NCBI GenBank assembly: GCA_900155495.1
Contig: FTLJ01000776.1
Location: 62,001-126,000, forward strand
Length of the DNA: 64,000 bases
Source of the DNA: Porogramme epimiltina
Taxonomy: Eukaryota; Basidiomycota; Agaricomycetes; Polyporales; Polyporaceae
Direction of reading: 5' to 3'
In this document: positions 32,929 through 52,017 of the stretch, piece by piece
Position numbering within the stretch: position 1 is the first letter of the stretch
Layout: each line of letters opens with the position of its first letter
Program-made: the position numbers and the translations under genes
Notes under the pieces: generated by a model
Database searches by the model: none
Told to the model about the DNA's origin: nothing
Seen by the model: only the letters and a program-made list of their open reading frames with translations

Positions 32929-34049
32929 ATGTTCATACACATTTTGTGGGGTGCTTGAGGCAAAATTTGCGATGAAGTTTTACTGAGCCTCGTGACAGAC
33001 TTGAATGATTACGTCAGATGGCTCGTACGTAACTCCGAGCGCTTCGGAGGATTTGGCCGTCTTTCACATCGTCATCAGAGCTCGAAGGCCACAGGAATCG
33101 TCACGCTGAAGCTGACTGAGACAAACACGACTCACGGGTTAGGTTGTGGCTTGGTAATCTGCGGAGACATATCCATGGGTATCTGGTAAGTTCCCCATCT
33201 GTCGATTGCAGGGTTTAGAACTTCGAAGTAGTCGATTGTTATGAGGAAACTAAGCACAAAGCTGTACTGCTCTATCGCGTTTCTCGTTCAGGTTTCTTGA
33301 AAGAAGCCGATCGAGTGCTCGATTTCGTGAGCGGGATGACGGTTAATTATTTGCAATCTGAATATGATCCAACACACCTTCTCTCCTAGTTTGCACGAAA
33401 CCCGAATGCACTTGCTAACAACTTCATTCCTTTGCATGTATTCAGAGCCGGCCTTACAGGCACCCTACAGAAGACGGAGACTAAAGCAGTGGCAAACGGA
33501 AAGACATTGGACTTGTAGCACTCCCCTGTGATGCCCACGCCGAGTTGGTTACTACCACGGTAGATTGACAGGGCACAGGACACTTGTGAGGATTTCGTTA
33601 CACGATACATATTGCCGGCATGTGTGCTCGGCTTGGGACCCATAAAGAGTGGATTGCGACTGGCTCTCGGGGCCGTTAGAATACATCAAACGTGTGAACT
33701 GCAAACCTGTGTCATACGGGCCTATTCCAAATGGTGCCCGACGGGGCGTCGGTGGACATCCCAGCCAGGATGAATTTCGCGGGGACGATTGGCTGGGTGG
33801 GCCTCTGCGTGACCTTGGGCCCGTGCTGAATCATGCCCGCTGTCTGTCGCCCAGCGCGATCATGTCGCGATGCTGTCGACCACTCTCCGTTCGCCCATTC
33901 CGCCGCTGCGCTCCTCTTTATATCCTCCCGACGCCCGGCATGCGTCTGTGCACTCTGCTCCTCTCTAAGCCACCGCAGCTTCCTTTTACGCACTGAACGA
34001 CCCGCTCCACCCCTATCCACCACCACCACCACTCCCCACAACAGCCACC

Positions 34050-35127
34050 ATGGCCCCGCCCGCCGTCGAGAAGCCCACATTCGAGAAGCCCCTGTCTCTC
34101 CCCATTGCCCCGGAGGAGCTCGAGCGCATAAACGCATACCTGCGCGACCAGACACCGGAGGACATCCTCGCGTGGGCTGTAGAACATGTCCCCGGACTCT
34201 TCCAGACGACCGCGTTCGGGCTCACGGGCCTCGTCGCGATCGACATGCTCTCGAAGATCACACAGAGCCCCCCGCCGCTCATCTTCGTCGACACGCTCTA
34301 CCACTTCCAGGAGACGTACGAGCTCGTGGAGGAGGTCAAGACGCGGTACGGGCGCGACGTCGCCGTGTACAAGCCCGAGGGCTGCGCGACCGCCGCGGAC
34401 TTTGAGAAGAAGTACGGCGAGAAGCTCTGGGAGTCCGACGAGGTCACCTACGACTACCTTGTCAAGGTGCGCACCGCCGCCCCCTTCCCTTCTACCTCTC
34501 GTCCGCCCCTGCCTTCCCCCGCCTGTCCGCCCGCCTTTTCCCGGCTTCTCTGTTTCTTTTTCATGTCGGTTGCGCTGACGAAGGGGCCCCTTTACGTACG
34601 CAGGTCGAGCCCGCACGACGGGCATACGAGGAGCTCGGCGTGAAGGCGGTCATCACCGGGCGCCGGGCGTCGCAGGGTGCCGACCGCGCGAGCCTGCAGC
34701 CGCTCGAGGTGGACAGCACCGGGCTCGTGAAACTGAACCCGCTCTTCGCGTGGACGTTCCCGTTCATCGAGTGGTACGTGTCCGAGAACAAGGTGCCGCG
34801 CAACAAGCTGCTCGACCAGGGCTACCGCTCCGTCGGCGACTGGCACTCGACCGTCAAGAGCAGCGAGGGCGACACGGGCGAGCGCGCGGGCCGCTGGGCG
34901 GGCCAGAAGGAGAAGACGGAGTGCGGCCTGCACGTCGACTACTACAAGCTCAAGGAGGAGGCGGAGCGGAAGGTGCGTGTTTCGAAGTGGGGCTTCGCGG
35001 CTGCTGTGCGATCGCGCTGACTATCGGACGATCTGTGTAGCTCAAGGAAAAGGCCCTCGCGGAGCAGAAGGCGTCCGATGCGTCGCCCGCGCCTGCGGCT
35101 GCCCCCGCGGTGGAGGCGACCGCCTGA
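34050..35127 (+). CDS. MET16: Phosphoadenosine phosphosulfate (PAPS) reductase
   Basis: The enzyme reduces PAPS to sulfite using thioredoxin in assimilatory sulfate reduction, supplying cysteine and methionine. Exons are 34050-34466, 34604-34972 and 35041-35127 (873 nt, 290 aa; introns phase 0). The adenylyl-sulfate binding fold shows TTAFGLTGLVAIDML, the substrate loop ITGRRASQGADRASL, and WHSTVKSSEGD. The single catalytic cysteine Cys246 lies in KTECGLH. There are no extra Cys-Cys pairs, so this is the Fe-S-free PAPS type rather than an APS reductase. The C-terminal tail of about 30 residues beyond the usual end is Ala/Pro-rich. The first intron is 137 nt, longer than most in this window. 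Confidence 0.96.
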
Positions 35128-35530
35128 TTCTCCCGCGTGCATGGTCTGTCCCGTTCAGTAGATGTAGAAGTTCCGATTGATGTGTAATGCTCTGTGTATC
35201 TTATGTTTATTACGGTCCCTTCCTCGCAGCGCCGGGCTACTGTTGGCCCTGGGCGGATGGTGCGATTGAATGAGGTGGCTGACAATGCCCGCGCTAGATC
35301 GGAGCCGTGGCCGGGAAGGTCGAATGTCGGCGAAGCGCGTGTGATGAAGCGGGACAGGCGCACAGAACCTTGTCCAAAGTTCTCTCTCAGCTTGCGCTCA
35401 GATCGACTCAACCGAGTCCGACGAAGCTCCGCGGAAAACATGCCCCCGCCATGATATATAGACCCCACGGCCCCCGTAGGGGCCTGGCAGCGTTCCCGCT
35501 CGCAGTCGCATTCCCTGTGCCGCCTCTGCG
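35128..35530. other. Spacer PAPS reductase / RNase III
   Basis: These 403 bp lie between two plus-strand genes. A TATA-like GATATATAG at about 35453-35461 sits about 70 bp before the chosen RNase III start. Nothing else is recognised. Confidence 0.45.
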
Positions 35531-36905
35531 ATGGGCGTGTCGTCCCAAACCATGTGTGTGCTCCCTCTTCGCTTTCGTGTCCCGCTGCGCCTCGCACCCC
35601 TTGCTGATCCATTCCAACGGTGACAGGAACGGGACTGGCGGTCTTCCTCGCGGCCCCACCCTCCCCAGCGGCCGCGCCCCGCTTCGGTGCGTACCTTTGC
35701 TAGGATGCAGAACATCAGGGATTATTCAGACCCTTTTCTAGACCCGAGTTTCCTGATGGGCTCCCCGAGCTGCCGGAGATCTACTCGGAGGCCGTCCGCC
35801 TGCAAGTGTTCACCCACCGTAGTTTTTACGCGCGCCCGACCCATGTCTTCGAGGACATGCCGGATGACCCGAGCCCGGATAACGAAATGTGAGCTTGCTT
35901 CTATGTGCGCTTACTTTGAGATGAGCTAAAGGATGCCGGCATAGGCTCGAGCACCTCGGAGACACCGTTTTGAGTCTAGTGGTAACGGGGCTAATGAGGG
36001 ACGTCTTTCCCTGTTTGCGCGTTGGGCCCTCTACCGTAAGCGTTTCTCCTCGGCATTCCATGCTACTCCCATGAGCTGACGATCGCCATCCGCGCAGAAA
36101 ATCCGCGCCCTTGTGGTCGGGAATCCGACCCTGGCCTCGATGTGCGCGCTCTCGCTCATATCCCGGGTGCACGCGACCTGACTGTCCTCTATAGTTCTGT
36201 CCAATACCTCCTCCCGGATGGCTTGCGCATGCACCCCGCACAGGCCATTACACTCCGGGCGTCCACGAACATACAAGGTGTGGCTTCTCGCCGGTACTTA
36301 GTCCCTTCGATGCTAACCTCGCCGCTCAGCTGACCTGTTCGAGGTGAGTCGATCGAGCGCTGCCCTCCCTCTCCTCGCTAGACATGGCATCTGCACAGGC
36401 GTTCGTAGGCGGCGTGTACTTAGACCGGGGGCTCGAGGTGACGAAGAGCTGGCTAAACCCGCTCCTGCGCCCGTACATCGCCGAGGCGTACCGTATCGTG
36501 CGCGTCCAGCACGGCCTGCCGCCCGACCCCGAGCCCGTCTATCTCACGACCGCGCCGCCGCTCGGGTTCACCAAGGCTTCCGCCGCCCATCTCGCGTCGC
36601 CGCCGCCCGGGGGCGCCCTGCACCTCGTGCCCGGCGTGTCGCGGTCGATCCCGCCGCCCCCGCGCGTCCCCGGCAACGTCGGCCACCTCTCGCTGTTCAA
36701 CCAGTACATGCAGCAGCAGTGCAAGAGCATCGAGTGGGTCTACGCCGACAGCGTCGGCGAGGGCACCAAGACGACCCCCATCTGGGTCGTCCGCGCGATG
36801 GTCGAGGACCAGTGCCTCGGCCGCGGCCGCGGCAGCACGAAGAAGGCTGCGCGTAACGAAGCAGCCAAGCAGGGCCTCGTGCACCTCGGTATTTACGTCC
36901 CGTAA
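35531..36905 (+). CDS. Ribonuclease III with C-terminal dsRNA-binding domain
   Basis: The product should cut double-stranded RNA. Exons: 35531-35619, 35669-35686, 35742-35888, 35945-36035, 36098-36141, 36195-36277, 36330-36343 and 36399-36905 (993 nt, 330 aa). The RNase III signature is NEMLEHLGD (83-91) and the second motif ADLFEAFVGGVYLD starts at 158. The expected metal-binding acids Glu84, Glu87, Asp91, Asp159 and Glu162 are all present, so the enzyme looks active, unlike the mitoribosomal mL44 relative. A dsRBD follows at about 258-328 (FNQYMQQQ ... KKAARNEAAKQGL). One exon is only 14 nt (DLFE). The N-terminal exons are the weak part: the first 34 or so residues (Arg/Leu-rich, few acids) depend on two inferred introns and could instead be another start. 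That stretch could be a mitochondrial presequence. Confidence 0.87.
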
Positions 36906-37376
36906 GTGTGTTCGCTCCTCCTCCGTCGCGTCCGGGCCACTCAACGGCGCTCGCGTCAAGGCAGCCTGAGGGGCACTTTCTCGCATGAGCCCCGGCACCT
37001 TGTCTCCAGACTCGCGCTGGATGGCCACAGCAGACACAGCTTGTCATCCCGCTCAGGTGTGCAGACATTGTGCGGGGCTCTCCCCGGGAGGTTGTTCGTC
37101 CCTAGGACGCGGAGGGTGACCGTGCCCAACTCGGATAGGTGGCGCAGCGCGTTCCGCTGGATGCTCACCGTCCCGACCACCATCGGACTTCGTCGTCGTG
37201 CTCACTAACGCTTTTGGATCTACGTACCGCTATATGTTGTCTCCCATGTTGTCATCCATCTGCTTTGTATATTAGCCTGTCCAGTCCCGTCTTCCGATGT
37301 TGAATGGGGTGCATTAACCATGGATACAATACGTGGGTGCGTGCATAGCGGGTGTGTGTACTTTTCGAGACCGGCC
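36906..37376. other. Convergent spacer RNase III / COA3
   Basis: These 471 bp between two stop codons hold no recognisable gene. They are probably both 3' UTRs. Confidence 0.5.
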
Positions 37377-37979
37377 CTACGTCCTCCGCGTCCGGTCCCC
37401 GAGCTTCCCCAGTTTGTCCAGTGGTGGTGCGCCCCACACGAGCGTGCCTGTCGACGGGTCCAGAACCCGCGGGAATCGACGCTCAAGGAGGGGCGGGAGC
37501 ACACCGCGTCTTGACGGTGTCGACGTCGGCGAAACCGGGGGTGCGCTCGCTGTAGGCTGCGCCAAACTCCCCGGTGCAACCGCCGCACTAGACGTGTCCG
37601 CCGGCCCTCGACTCTCCGCCACAACGTCCTCGGCCTTCTGCAGGCCCGACCCCGCCATGAGCGCACGCGCCTCCTCGTCCACGTCGTCGAAGACGTCCTG
37701 CTTGACCGCGCCGATCGAGTACGCCCACACGCCGACCGCGAACCCAGCGAGGACGACGCCCGTCAGGGCGTTGCGCAGCCGAAAGGGTGCGCGTGCGCGC
37801 TGCAGGCCGGGGGACATTATCTAGAGGGGGAGAGGCGGAGTAGGGAGCAGGGAGGAGAGGGGGAAGGAGCAAAAGAGGTTTGTTTACACGTGCTTCGCAG
37901 GCAGGGAGCGAGCAGGACGTACGTTCTTGGGGCGGTAGGATGCGCGGGCTGCCTTGCGGTCGACGTACTGGTCCGCCAT
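37377..37979 (-). CDS. COA3: Cytochrome c oxidase assembly factor 3 (COA3/COX25)
   Basis: COA3 is a small inner-membrane protein that couples Cox1 synthesis to complex IV assembly. Exons are 37979-37923 and 37820-37377 (501 nt, 166 aa; phase 0, 102-nt intron). The N-terminus MADQYVDRKAARASYRPKN joins IMSPGLQRARAPFRLRNAL, a basic matrix-facing segment. One transmembrane helix follows at about 37-58 (TGVVLAGFAVGVWAYSIGAV), then KQDVFDDVDEEA, the COA3 signature. The C-terminal 100 residues are Ala/Pro/Ser-rich and longer than in yeast Coa3 (85 aa). The next gene on the same strand encodes a COX7a-like subunit of the same complex. Confidence 0.9.
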
Positions 37980-38439
37980 GGTGGTTCGGGCGTGGAGGGC
38001 AGGTGAGGCACAGCGGTCACGGAGGACGAGGGTAGATTGCAAAGGACAGACTGAAGCCGGCGGCACGAGGACGCGCGACGACAGTCGACTTCGCCGAGTG
38101 CACGGGCACGTGCGCGCCGCCCAAACGCAGGCCGTGCATTTCTCATTCTGAATGAGGCATTATACGGCCTCGGCGCACACTAGCGACATGTTCTCGACTC
38201 GGTTATCTTATACAGTAGCTTGAGGAATGTTGAACGAATAGTGGATTCCCGATTACACGCCATACGCGGAGGCTCGGAATTCGGAAGATATCGGACACTC
38301 AATTCGCGCCCGCACACACCATGGTTCTCAATCCTGCCCCGCACCGAGGTGCAATGGGTACTTTGCTGGTCTATGAGGATGCCATTGCGTAGGATAATAG
38401 ACTGCTACATCTCCGTGACTCCCGCACAATTCTACCCAA
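37980..38439. other. Spacer COX7a-like / COA3
   Basis: These 460 bp lie between the COX7a-like stop and the COA3 start, both on the minus strand. The spacer should contain the COA3 promoter. No gene is seen. Confidence 0.45.
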
Positions 38440-38899
38440 TTACTCCGAAGAGGGCTTGCCCTGTGAGATGACGATAGAAGGGGAGGGTCGGTTCTTGCGC
38501 ATTGAATATAACGAAGTTGTATAACTCACCTTGACGAGCTGGAACGCGCCGTAGGCCGTGCTAGCGGTCGCAACAGCGAAGAGGGCGTAGTAGCCGTCTG
38601 AGGGACTCCGTATCAAACGTGCGGCTAGGGGACGTTGCTAGAGCAGGCACTCACTGACGTAGAGCCTCGAGCGTGGGAGGCGGTAGTAGATGGGGGCGTG
38701 CGACGCCTGTATGTCACCGCACACACAGTCAGACAATGGATGGGGAAGGTATGGCAAGGTGTGCGAGGGAAGACTGACCTGGACGAGCTTCTGCTTCTCC
38801 AAGACGCGGTTGGGCTCTGGCACAGAGAGAAAAGCGTGAGGGGGACGCGTGCGTATACGGGGTAGGCAGGGACTGACTGTTGACGAGACCGTTGATCAT
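38440..38899 (-). CDS. Cytochrome c oxidase subunit VIIa-like protein
   Basis: This tiny gene was rebuilt from five exons: 38899-38878, 38816-38779, 38706-38655, 38597-38530 and 38460-38440 (201 nt, 66 aa; phases 1, 0, 1, 0). The product reads MINGLVN-KPNRVLEKQKLVQ-ASHAPIYYRLPRSRLYV, then NGYYALFAVATASTAYGAFQ and LVKGKPSSE. The pattern fits the fungal COX7a/Cox7 family of complex IV subunits: a short matrix helix, the PIYYRLPRSRLYV-like turn, one membrane helix of about 20 residues and a short tail. No single exon would be noticed alone; the four consistent splice joins and the family fit are the support. Four introns in 66 codons is dense. Confidence 0.83.
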
Positions 38900-39053
38900 T
38901 TTGGAGGCAGCGGCGAGGAGCACGGGTGATGGGGCGGAGTGGTAAGGGAGGAGAAGATGGGCAGGAGGAGCAGAGGCGCGGCGGCGAGGCGCGAAGCGGA
39001 GTCTCAACCGCCCGAGCCGGCGCGACGTGCCTCGACCGCGCTCCTCGACCGCC
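38900..39053. promoter_or_regulatory. 154-bp bidirectional promoter COX7a-like / YAF9
   Basis: Only 154 bp separate the two divergent start codons, so leaders and core promoters must be short or overlap. The sequence is GGAG/GGCG-rich with no TATA box. Confidence 0.55.
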
Positions 39054-39996
39054 ATGGCCAACAACGACCGCGTCCGCGTCCGAGTGCGTCTCCCCGTGTC
39101 ATTCTCATTGTAGCCCGCTGACGATGTACGTAGGGTCTGACTATACACAGGCCTGTGATATATGGAAATACTGCAACGGTTTTGACCGACAAAGAAAAGG
39201 AGTCCGCTCCTGCCGACCATACCCACCGCTGGACAGTTGCCGTCCGCAGTGCGGCCTCTGCACCCGACTCGGACATTGTGGGCGGCGCAGATGACTTGAG
39301 CTACTTCATAAAGAGGGTGTCCTTCAAGCTTCACGACACATACCCAAACCCGAACCGAAGTGAGTGCACACGCCCCCCTCCCCCGCCACTCCGACACAGA
39401 ATGCACACCCCTCTCCGCAGACATAGACAAGCCTCCGTTCGAAGTGTCGGAGACAGGGTGCGTAGCCTCCCTGCACCATCCATCCCCAAGCTCATTCTCT
39501 ACCGCGGCACAGATGGGGTGAGTTCGAAATCGCCATCAAAGTGTTCTTCGTCCCCGAGTCGGGCGAGAAGACCATGACTTTCTACCACCACCTCAAGCTG
39601 CACCCCTGGACGCTCGCGACAGGGCCCGAGGTCGAGATCCCGCCTCCCGAGGTCGCCGCGAAGCTCGGGCCCGTGCATTCATGGCAATACGACGAGATCG
39701 TGTTCAACGACCCGTTCCAGTCCTTCCTCAACGTGCTCACCGCGCACCCGCCCACGCCGCTCCCCAAGGCGCGCCGCCGTCCCGTCCCGTTCCACACTGC
39801 GAACCCCGCGAGCCTCGAGGCGTCCAAGGGCGGCGTGCCCGAGTTCCAGCAGGAGATGGAGAGAGAGGAGGGCGAGCGGCTCGACAAGGCGCTCAAGACC
39901 ATCGTCGAGGACACGCACAAGTGGCGCAACCGGCTCATTGAGCGCGAGAACGAGGCGAACAGGCTTAAGAAGGAGATCGAGGCGCTGCAGTCGTGA
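39054..39996 (+). CDS. YAF9: YEATS-domain protein YAF9
   Basis: YAF9 is a shared subunit of the NuA4 acetyltransferase and SWR1 remodeller and reads acetyl/acyl-lysine on histone H3. Exons are 39054-39083, 39134-39359, 39421-39457 and 39513-39996 (777 nt, 258 aa; phases 0, 1, 2). The YEATS domain opens with RVRVR-GLTIHRPVIYGNTA, then HTHRWTVAVR, DLSYFIKRVSFKLHDTYPNP, PPFEVSETGWGEFEIAIKVF and FYHHLKLHPW. The C-terminal coiled coil (KWRNRLIERENEANRLKKEI) is where Yaf9 binds its partners. The first intron's acceptor at 39133 was chosen because it restores the GLTIHRP block and leaves a 50-nt intron with a CTGAC branch site. The gene converges with ATR, 125 bp between stop codons. Confidence 0.95.
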
Positions 39997-40121
39997 GTCT
40001 AGCATGGTCTATTGTGTGTATGATAGCAATACAGTGCAAGAGAGTGTATGATACATCGTGGGTTCGTATATGTTGTACAGTCCTGTGTCCATCCCTGAGT
40101 GAAAATGCCAGTGGGTCGCCC

Positions 40122-48643
<8,522 letters not shown>

Positions 48644-48731
48644 AGCATTTCGAGTGCGATAAAAGTTGTGAGGAAATGGCGAGGTGGGAGTGGGGTAGTA
48701 GAGGGGGTGGAAGTGGCTGGGAAAGAAGAAA

Positions 48732-48793
48732 ACGCGTTAGTGGCACAGTCGCGACGCGTCGCGTCGGGAGCGCTTATATAAATATCGACGCGT
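48732..48793. promoter_or_regulatory. Three MluI cell-cycle boxes and TATA in ATR promoter
   Basis: ACGCGT occurs at 48732-48737, 48754-48759 and 48788-48793, that is 89-150 bp upstream of the ATR ATG. A TATATAAATAT at 48776-48785 (a TATA box on either strand) lies between the second and third copies. ACGCGT is the MCB bound by MBF (Mbp1/Swi6 type) at G1/S genes in yeasts. Three copies in 62 bp is unlikely by chance, even in GC-rich DNA. Confidence 0.6.
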
Positions 48794-48938
48794 TCCAAGG
48801 ATCAGCGCGCCGACTCACGAAGCTTGAAGCTCGGGTGCATGATGTTTTCAGGAAACGGGATGTCTGTGTGTCCAAGGAAAATGGGTGAAGATTGTACAGT
48901 AAACGGGTGTACATCGACTACATATATCCAATAACGAT

Positions 48939-51900
48939 CTACTTGCGCCCTGCCCGTCTCTTCTCCTTTGACTTCTCGCGCTCCATCGCCTTCTCCTCCG
49001 CCCGCTCGGACTCGATCGAACCGAAGACACGCTTCATACGATCGTTGTATGCCTGGTCCTTCGCCTTCTGCTTCTTCTGCTGCTCTGCCGCCAGGAAACG
49101 CGCGTCTTTGCGCAACTCGCGGATGGCACCCTTGCGCTCTTGCTTGAGTTGTGTGCGCAACTTCGCCGCCTCGTTCCGCTCGTGGTCGGGATCGCGATTC
49201 CGGAGGTAGTTGGAACTCGTTTGCTCGAACTTGGGTACATATGTTGGAATGGGGATCGGCTTGTGGGCTTGCAGACGTAATGGGCGACGACTCTGCAGAG
49301 CAAACTTGAGCAACCGGCTGAGTATATCCCGCTGCGCTTGTAGTCGTGTCTAGGGAAATTTCAGTCATCCTGCACATCATAGAGTTTGCTGTAAATTGCA
49401 TACCGTAAGATCCGACGGCATACTATCATGTTTGACCCCTTGTAGGATATCGGAGATGGGTGTGAATAGCTCGATGAAGCCGTCTAAACCCTTGTATACA
49501 TCGGCGAACCGCCCAAGTAGCTCCAGAGAGAGACCAAGGAGGTCGACCTTGTCTTGCTCCCCGAGATGTTCCGTGCAGAGACATTTGACCAGATCGGGCT
49601 TGTTAAGGGAAAGCTTCCTCGCCTTTTTCTCATCCAACACCAAAGAAAGGGTCAGCGCAGTCTTGAAGTCGTGCGCGGGAAAACTGCCAGGTAGTGAAGC
49701 GACGTTTGTGTACGAAAGTGGCGCTAGGTGGAGGACCGAGTTTACCAAGAAGTTGATCGCTTCGGGGACGAACCGCTTGGAAAACCTCTCGTATTGCAGA
49801 AACAGGCTGCAAAGAAACAGCCCGCTGGCTATGTCCCGTAACGAGCGAATGCGACCGAGTCCAAGATATGCACCCATGAGTAGCCGCGTCGGAGATATAA
49901 CTGGGTGGTTCATGTCGCTTGTTGGCCAAAGCTGGCCGATCACGCGGAAGAGAGATAGTTCGGGCAGACCAGGCCACGTCTTCGCGTCTAGATCAGTTGC
50001 GCCTTTTGACAGCCCGCGCTTGAGATTCTTATGCATGAGCGCAAGCTTCTCGACGAATGACTCCGCCGATTGGATGGGGTACGTCTTCGTAAGAGACGCG
50101 AGATGAGGTAAGAGTGATGCGAGGACTGTGAAGCGAGGGGTGGGAGGAGTGGTGATATAGAGGATGTGTTCGATGAGGACAGTGTTCAAGCCCTGCGATA
50201 CCCGAATAAGAGATAGCTGAGCGGAAGGAATATTAAGTTTACTAACCTGTAACTTGAACTTGTTGTCTTCTGCCAGACTTGGGTGATGGAGCGTGCGTAT
50301 GCGCTTGAGGACAACCGGCACGTCCTCATCGTCGATATTTTCCACAATATCGAGAAACTCGTCGTGCGTTTCAGGGCAAGGAAAAGTGTACGGGAGCTCC
50401 TTTGTCTTTGAGGAAGGCTTCGCCCGCCGTTTTCGGAGGGTTTGAACCAAAACTTCAGCGTCACCTTGTTCCCCCTCTTCCTCTCCAGAATCGTCCGAGG
50501 CGCTCTCGAACTCTTCGGCAACCGACTCGATATCTTCGTCTTCATCTTCCGATGTTGTCTCTCCCTCCTCGCTTACAATTTCTTCCCCGTCTTCCGTCTC
50601 TTCACCCTCGGAGTCGCCCATGGAAGCATCTTCCCCTAGTCCAGCACCTAGACCACTCCATGCACTCTCTTCATGGAAGTCATCTTCAAGGTCGTCACCA
50701 CCGCGCGCCTTCGCCTGCTTCCTCTTGCCACCCCCCTCGTCTTCGTCGTCACTCTCCTCGCCATTCATGCGCCGGATACGTCGTCTCTCCGCCTTTTCTA
50801 GCGCCTCCTTCTCCTCTCGCGCAAGTTCTTCCTCCGTCTTCGTCCTGTCTTTGGGCTTCGCCCGCCGATCGAGGGCAAGCTCGCGGACATACTGGTCATA
50901 CTCCTTGTCGTCATGATCGGGAAGTGGGTCTGCAAAGGTAGGGGCGGATTCCGGAGCAGGAATTCCATGTTCGCCCGCCGCGGTGGAGGGGTTTGGAGTT
51001 GAAGGAGCAGCGAAAAGTAGTGACCGAATAGAGTCGAGCTCTTGGTCCAGTTCGTGTCGTAGACTTTCATCCTCCTCTTGTTGCGTCTGCCTAAGTATCT
51101 GAGGGTCTGTAGTTAGTGCAATCCACATCAGCGTGGAGACCCTGACTCACTTTATGCTGTTTACTCTTGGCGATGACTTCCGCCATGACCTCAGCCTTGG
51201 ATTTCTTCCGCGCAGGCTAATAAGACCATGAGAAGACATTGAAGCGTGAGGAACGACTGGCACATACCTCGCCATCCTCGCCCTCGTCTTCGTCTTCATC
51301 CTCATCCCCAAACCCACCGAAATGCGACCTCTCAACAGTCCGCTTATCCAGTTGGCCTAAAGAGAAGTTATATAATTAGTTTGAAAAGAGTCGGCAAGCG
51401 TTCGAGACGGACCTCCTTCTTCCTCATCATCATCCAAACCCAAACCGACGTTGTCAAAATCGTCGAGCTTGGACAGACTTTGACCGTAATGGGTGAGCTC
51501 GTCCTCGTCTTCGAGATTGAATGCGACGCCTTTGGACGTGCGTTGTCTCTCCCGTGTGAAACGCTCCAACATTCGCTCTTCGGGTGTCATGGTCGGGTCA
51601 TTTTCACCGAAACGTCGGTCGATGAAACCACCCGCGCGATCCCGCTCCTCAAACTCCTTCAACAATGTCTTCTTCCTCTACTCACGTGGGGTTCAACCAG
51701 CGATACTAATTAATTCACTCCAATATATACGCGAAGCAGAGATTACGCACTTGTTCAATACCAGCCTGCTTGCTCTGTGCTGGTCGCCCAACAACTCCAA
51801 CAATCTTCCTCCCACCAACGTCATGTTTGAGCTTCGTGACCTTCACATCGAATGGGTTGAGCTTTTGCTGGATGTCCCGCAGCCTTTCTGCTTTCTTCTC

Positions 51901-52017
51901 TTTGTCGCGTTCGGTCGGGGCCGCCCTCTTGCGCTTTTTCCCAGCTTGTGGTTGTTGTGTGAGGCCAGCCTGGTGCAGCGCGGACTTCAGCTGCGTTAGT
52001 TGGGAGCCCTTCGCCAT
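48939..52017 (-). CDS. NOP14: Nucleolar protein NOP14, 40S ribosome biogenesis
   Basis: NOP14 works with Noc4 and Emg1 in the small-subunit processome for 18S rRNA maturation. Seven exons: 52017-51751, 51677-51413, 51356-51268, 51216-51151, 51098-50247, 50192-49404 and 49349-48939 (2739 nt, 912 aa; phases 0, 1, 0, 0, 0, 0). The N-terminus MAKGSQLTQLKSALHQAGL leads to LNPFDVKVTKLKHDVGGRK, RKKTLLKEFEERDRAGGFID, RFGENDPTMTPEERMLERF and a very acidic middle. The C-terminal helical part has HPSLAEDNKFKLQ-GLNTVLIEHILY and RPLRLQAHKPIPIPTYVPKF, then a lysine/arginine-rich tail ending KEKRRAGRK. All are Nop14 family blocks. The gene is on the same strand as ATR, 295 bp upstream of its start. Confidence 0.96.

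Larger units (their letters stand above)
32431..34049. other. 1.6-kb spacer containing only tRNA-Tyr
   Basis: Apart from the tRNA-Tyr gene I see no coding sequence. The 65-codon frame at 32992-33189 has no recognisable product. Towards PAPS reductase there is an inverted CCAAT box (ATTGG, 33788-33792) and a TATA-like TTTATATCC at 33917-33925, about 125 bp before the ATG. A CCA-repeat leader lies at 34018-34050. Confidence 0.5.

Noticed and set aside
32992..33189. 65-codon frame after the tRNA gene
   Set aside because: Short, starts in unremarkable DNA, no similarity that I recognise.
35452..35686. RNase III starting at the ATG at 35452 as one uninterrupted frame
   Set aside because: That ATG lies in a TATA-like sequence and the encoded leader has no family similarity; kept only as an alternative start.
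36167..36194. A 28-nt intron in RNase III
   Set aside because: Too short; the 53-nt intron 36142-36194 gives the conserved LASISVQYLLPDGL sequence.
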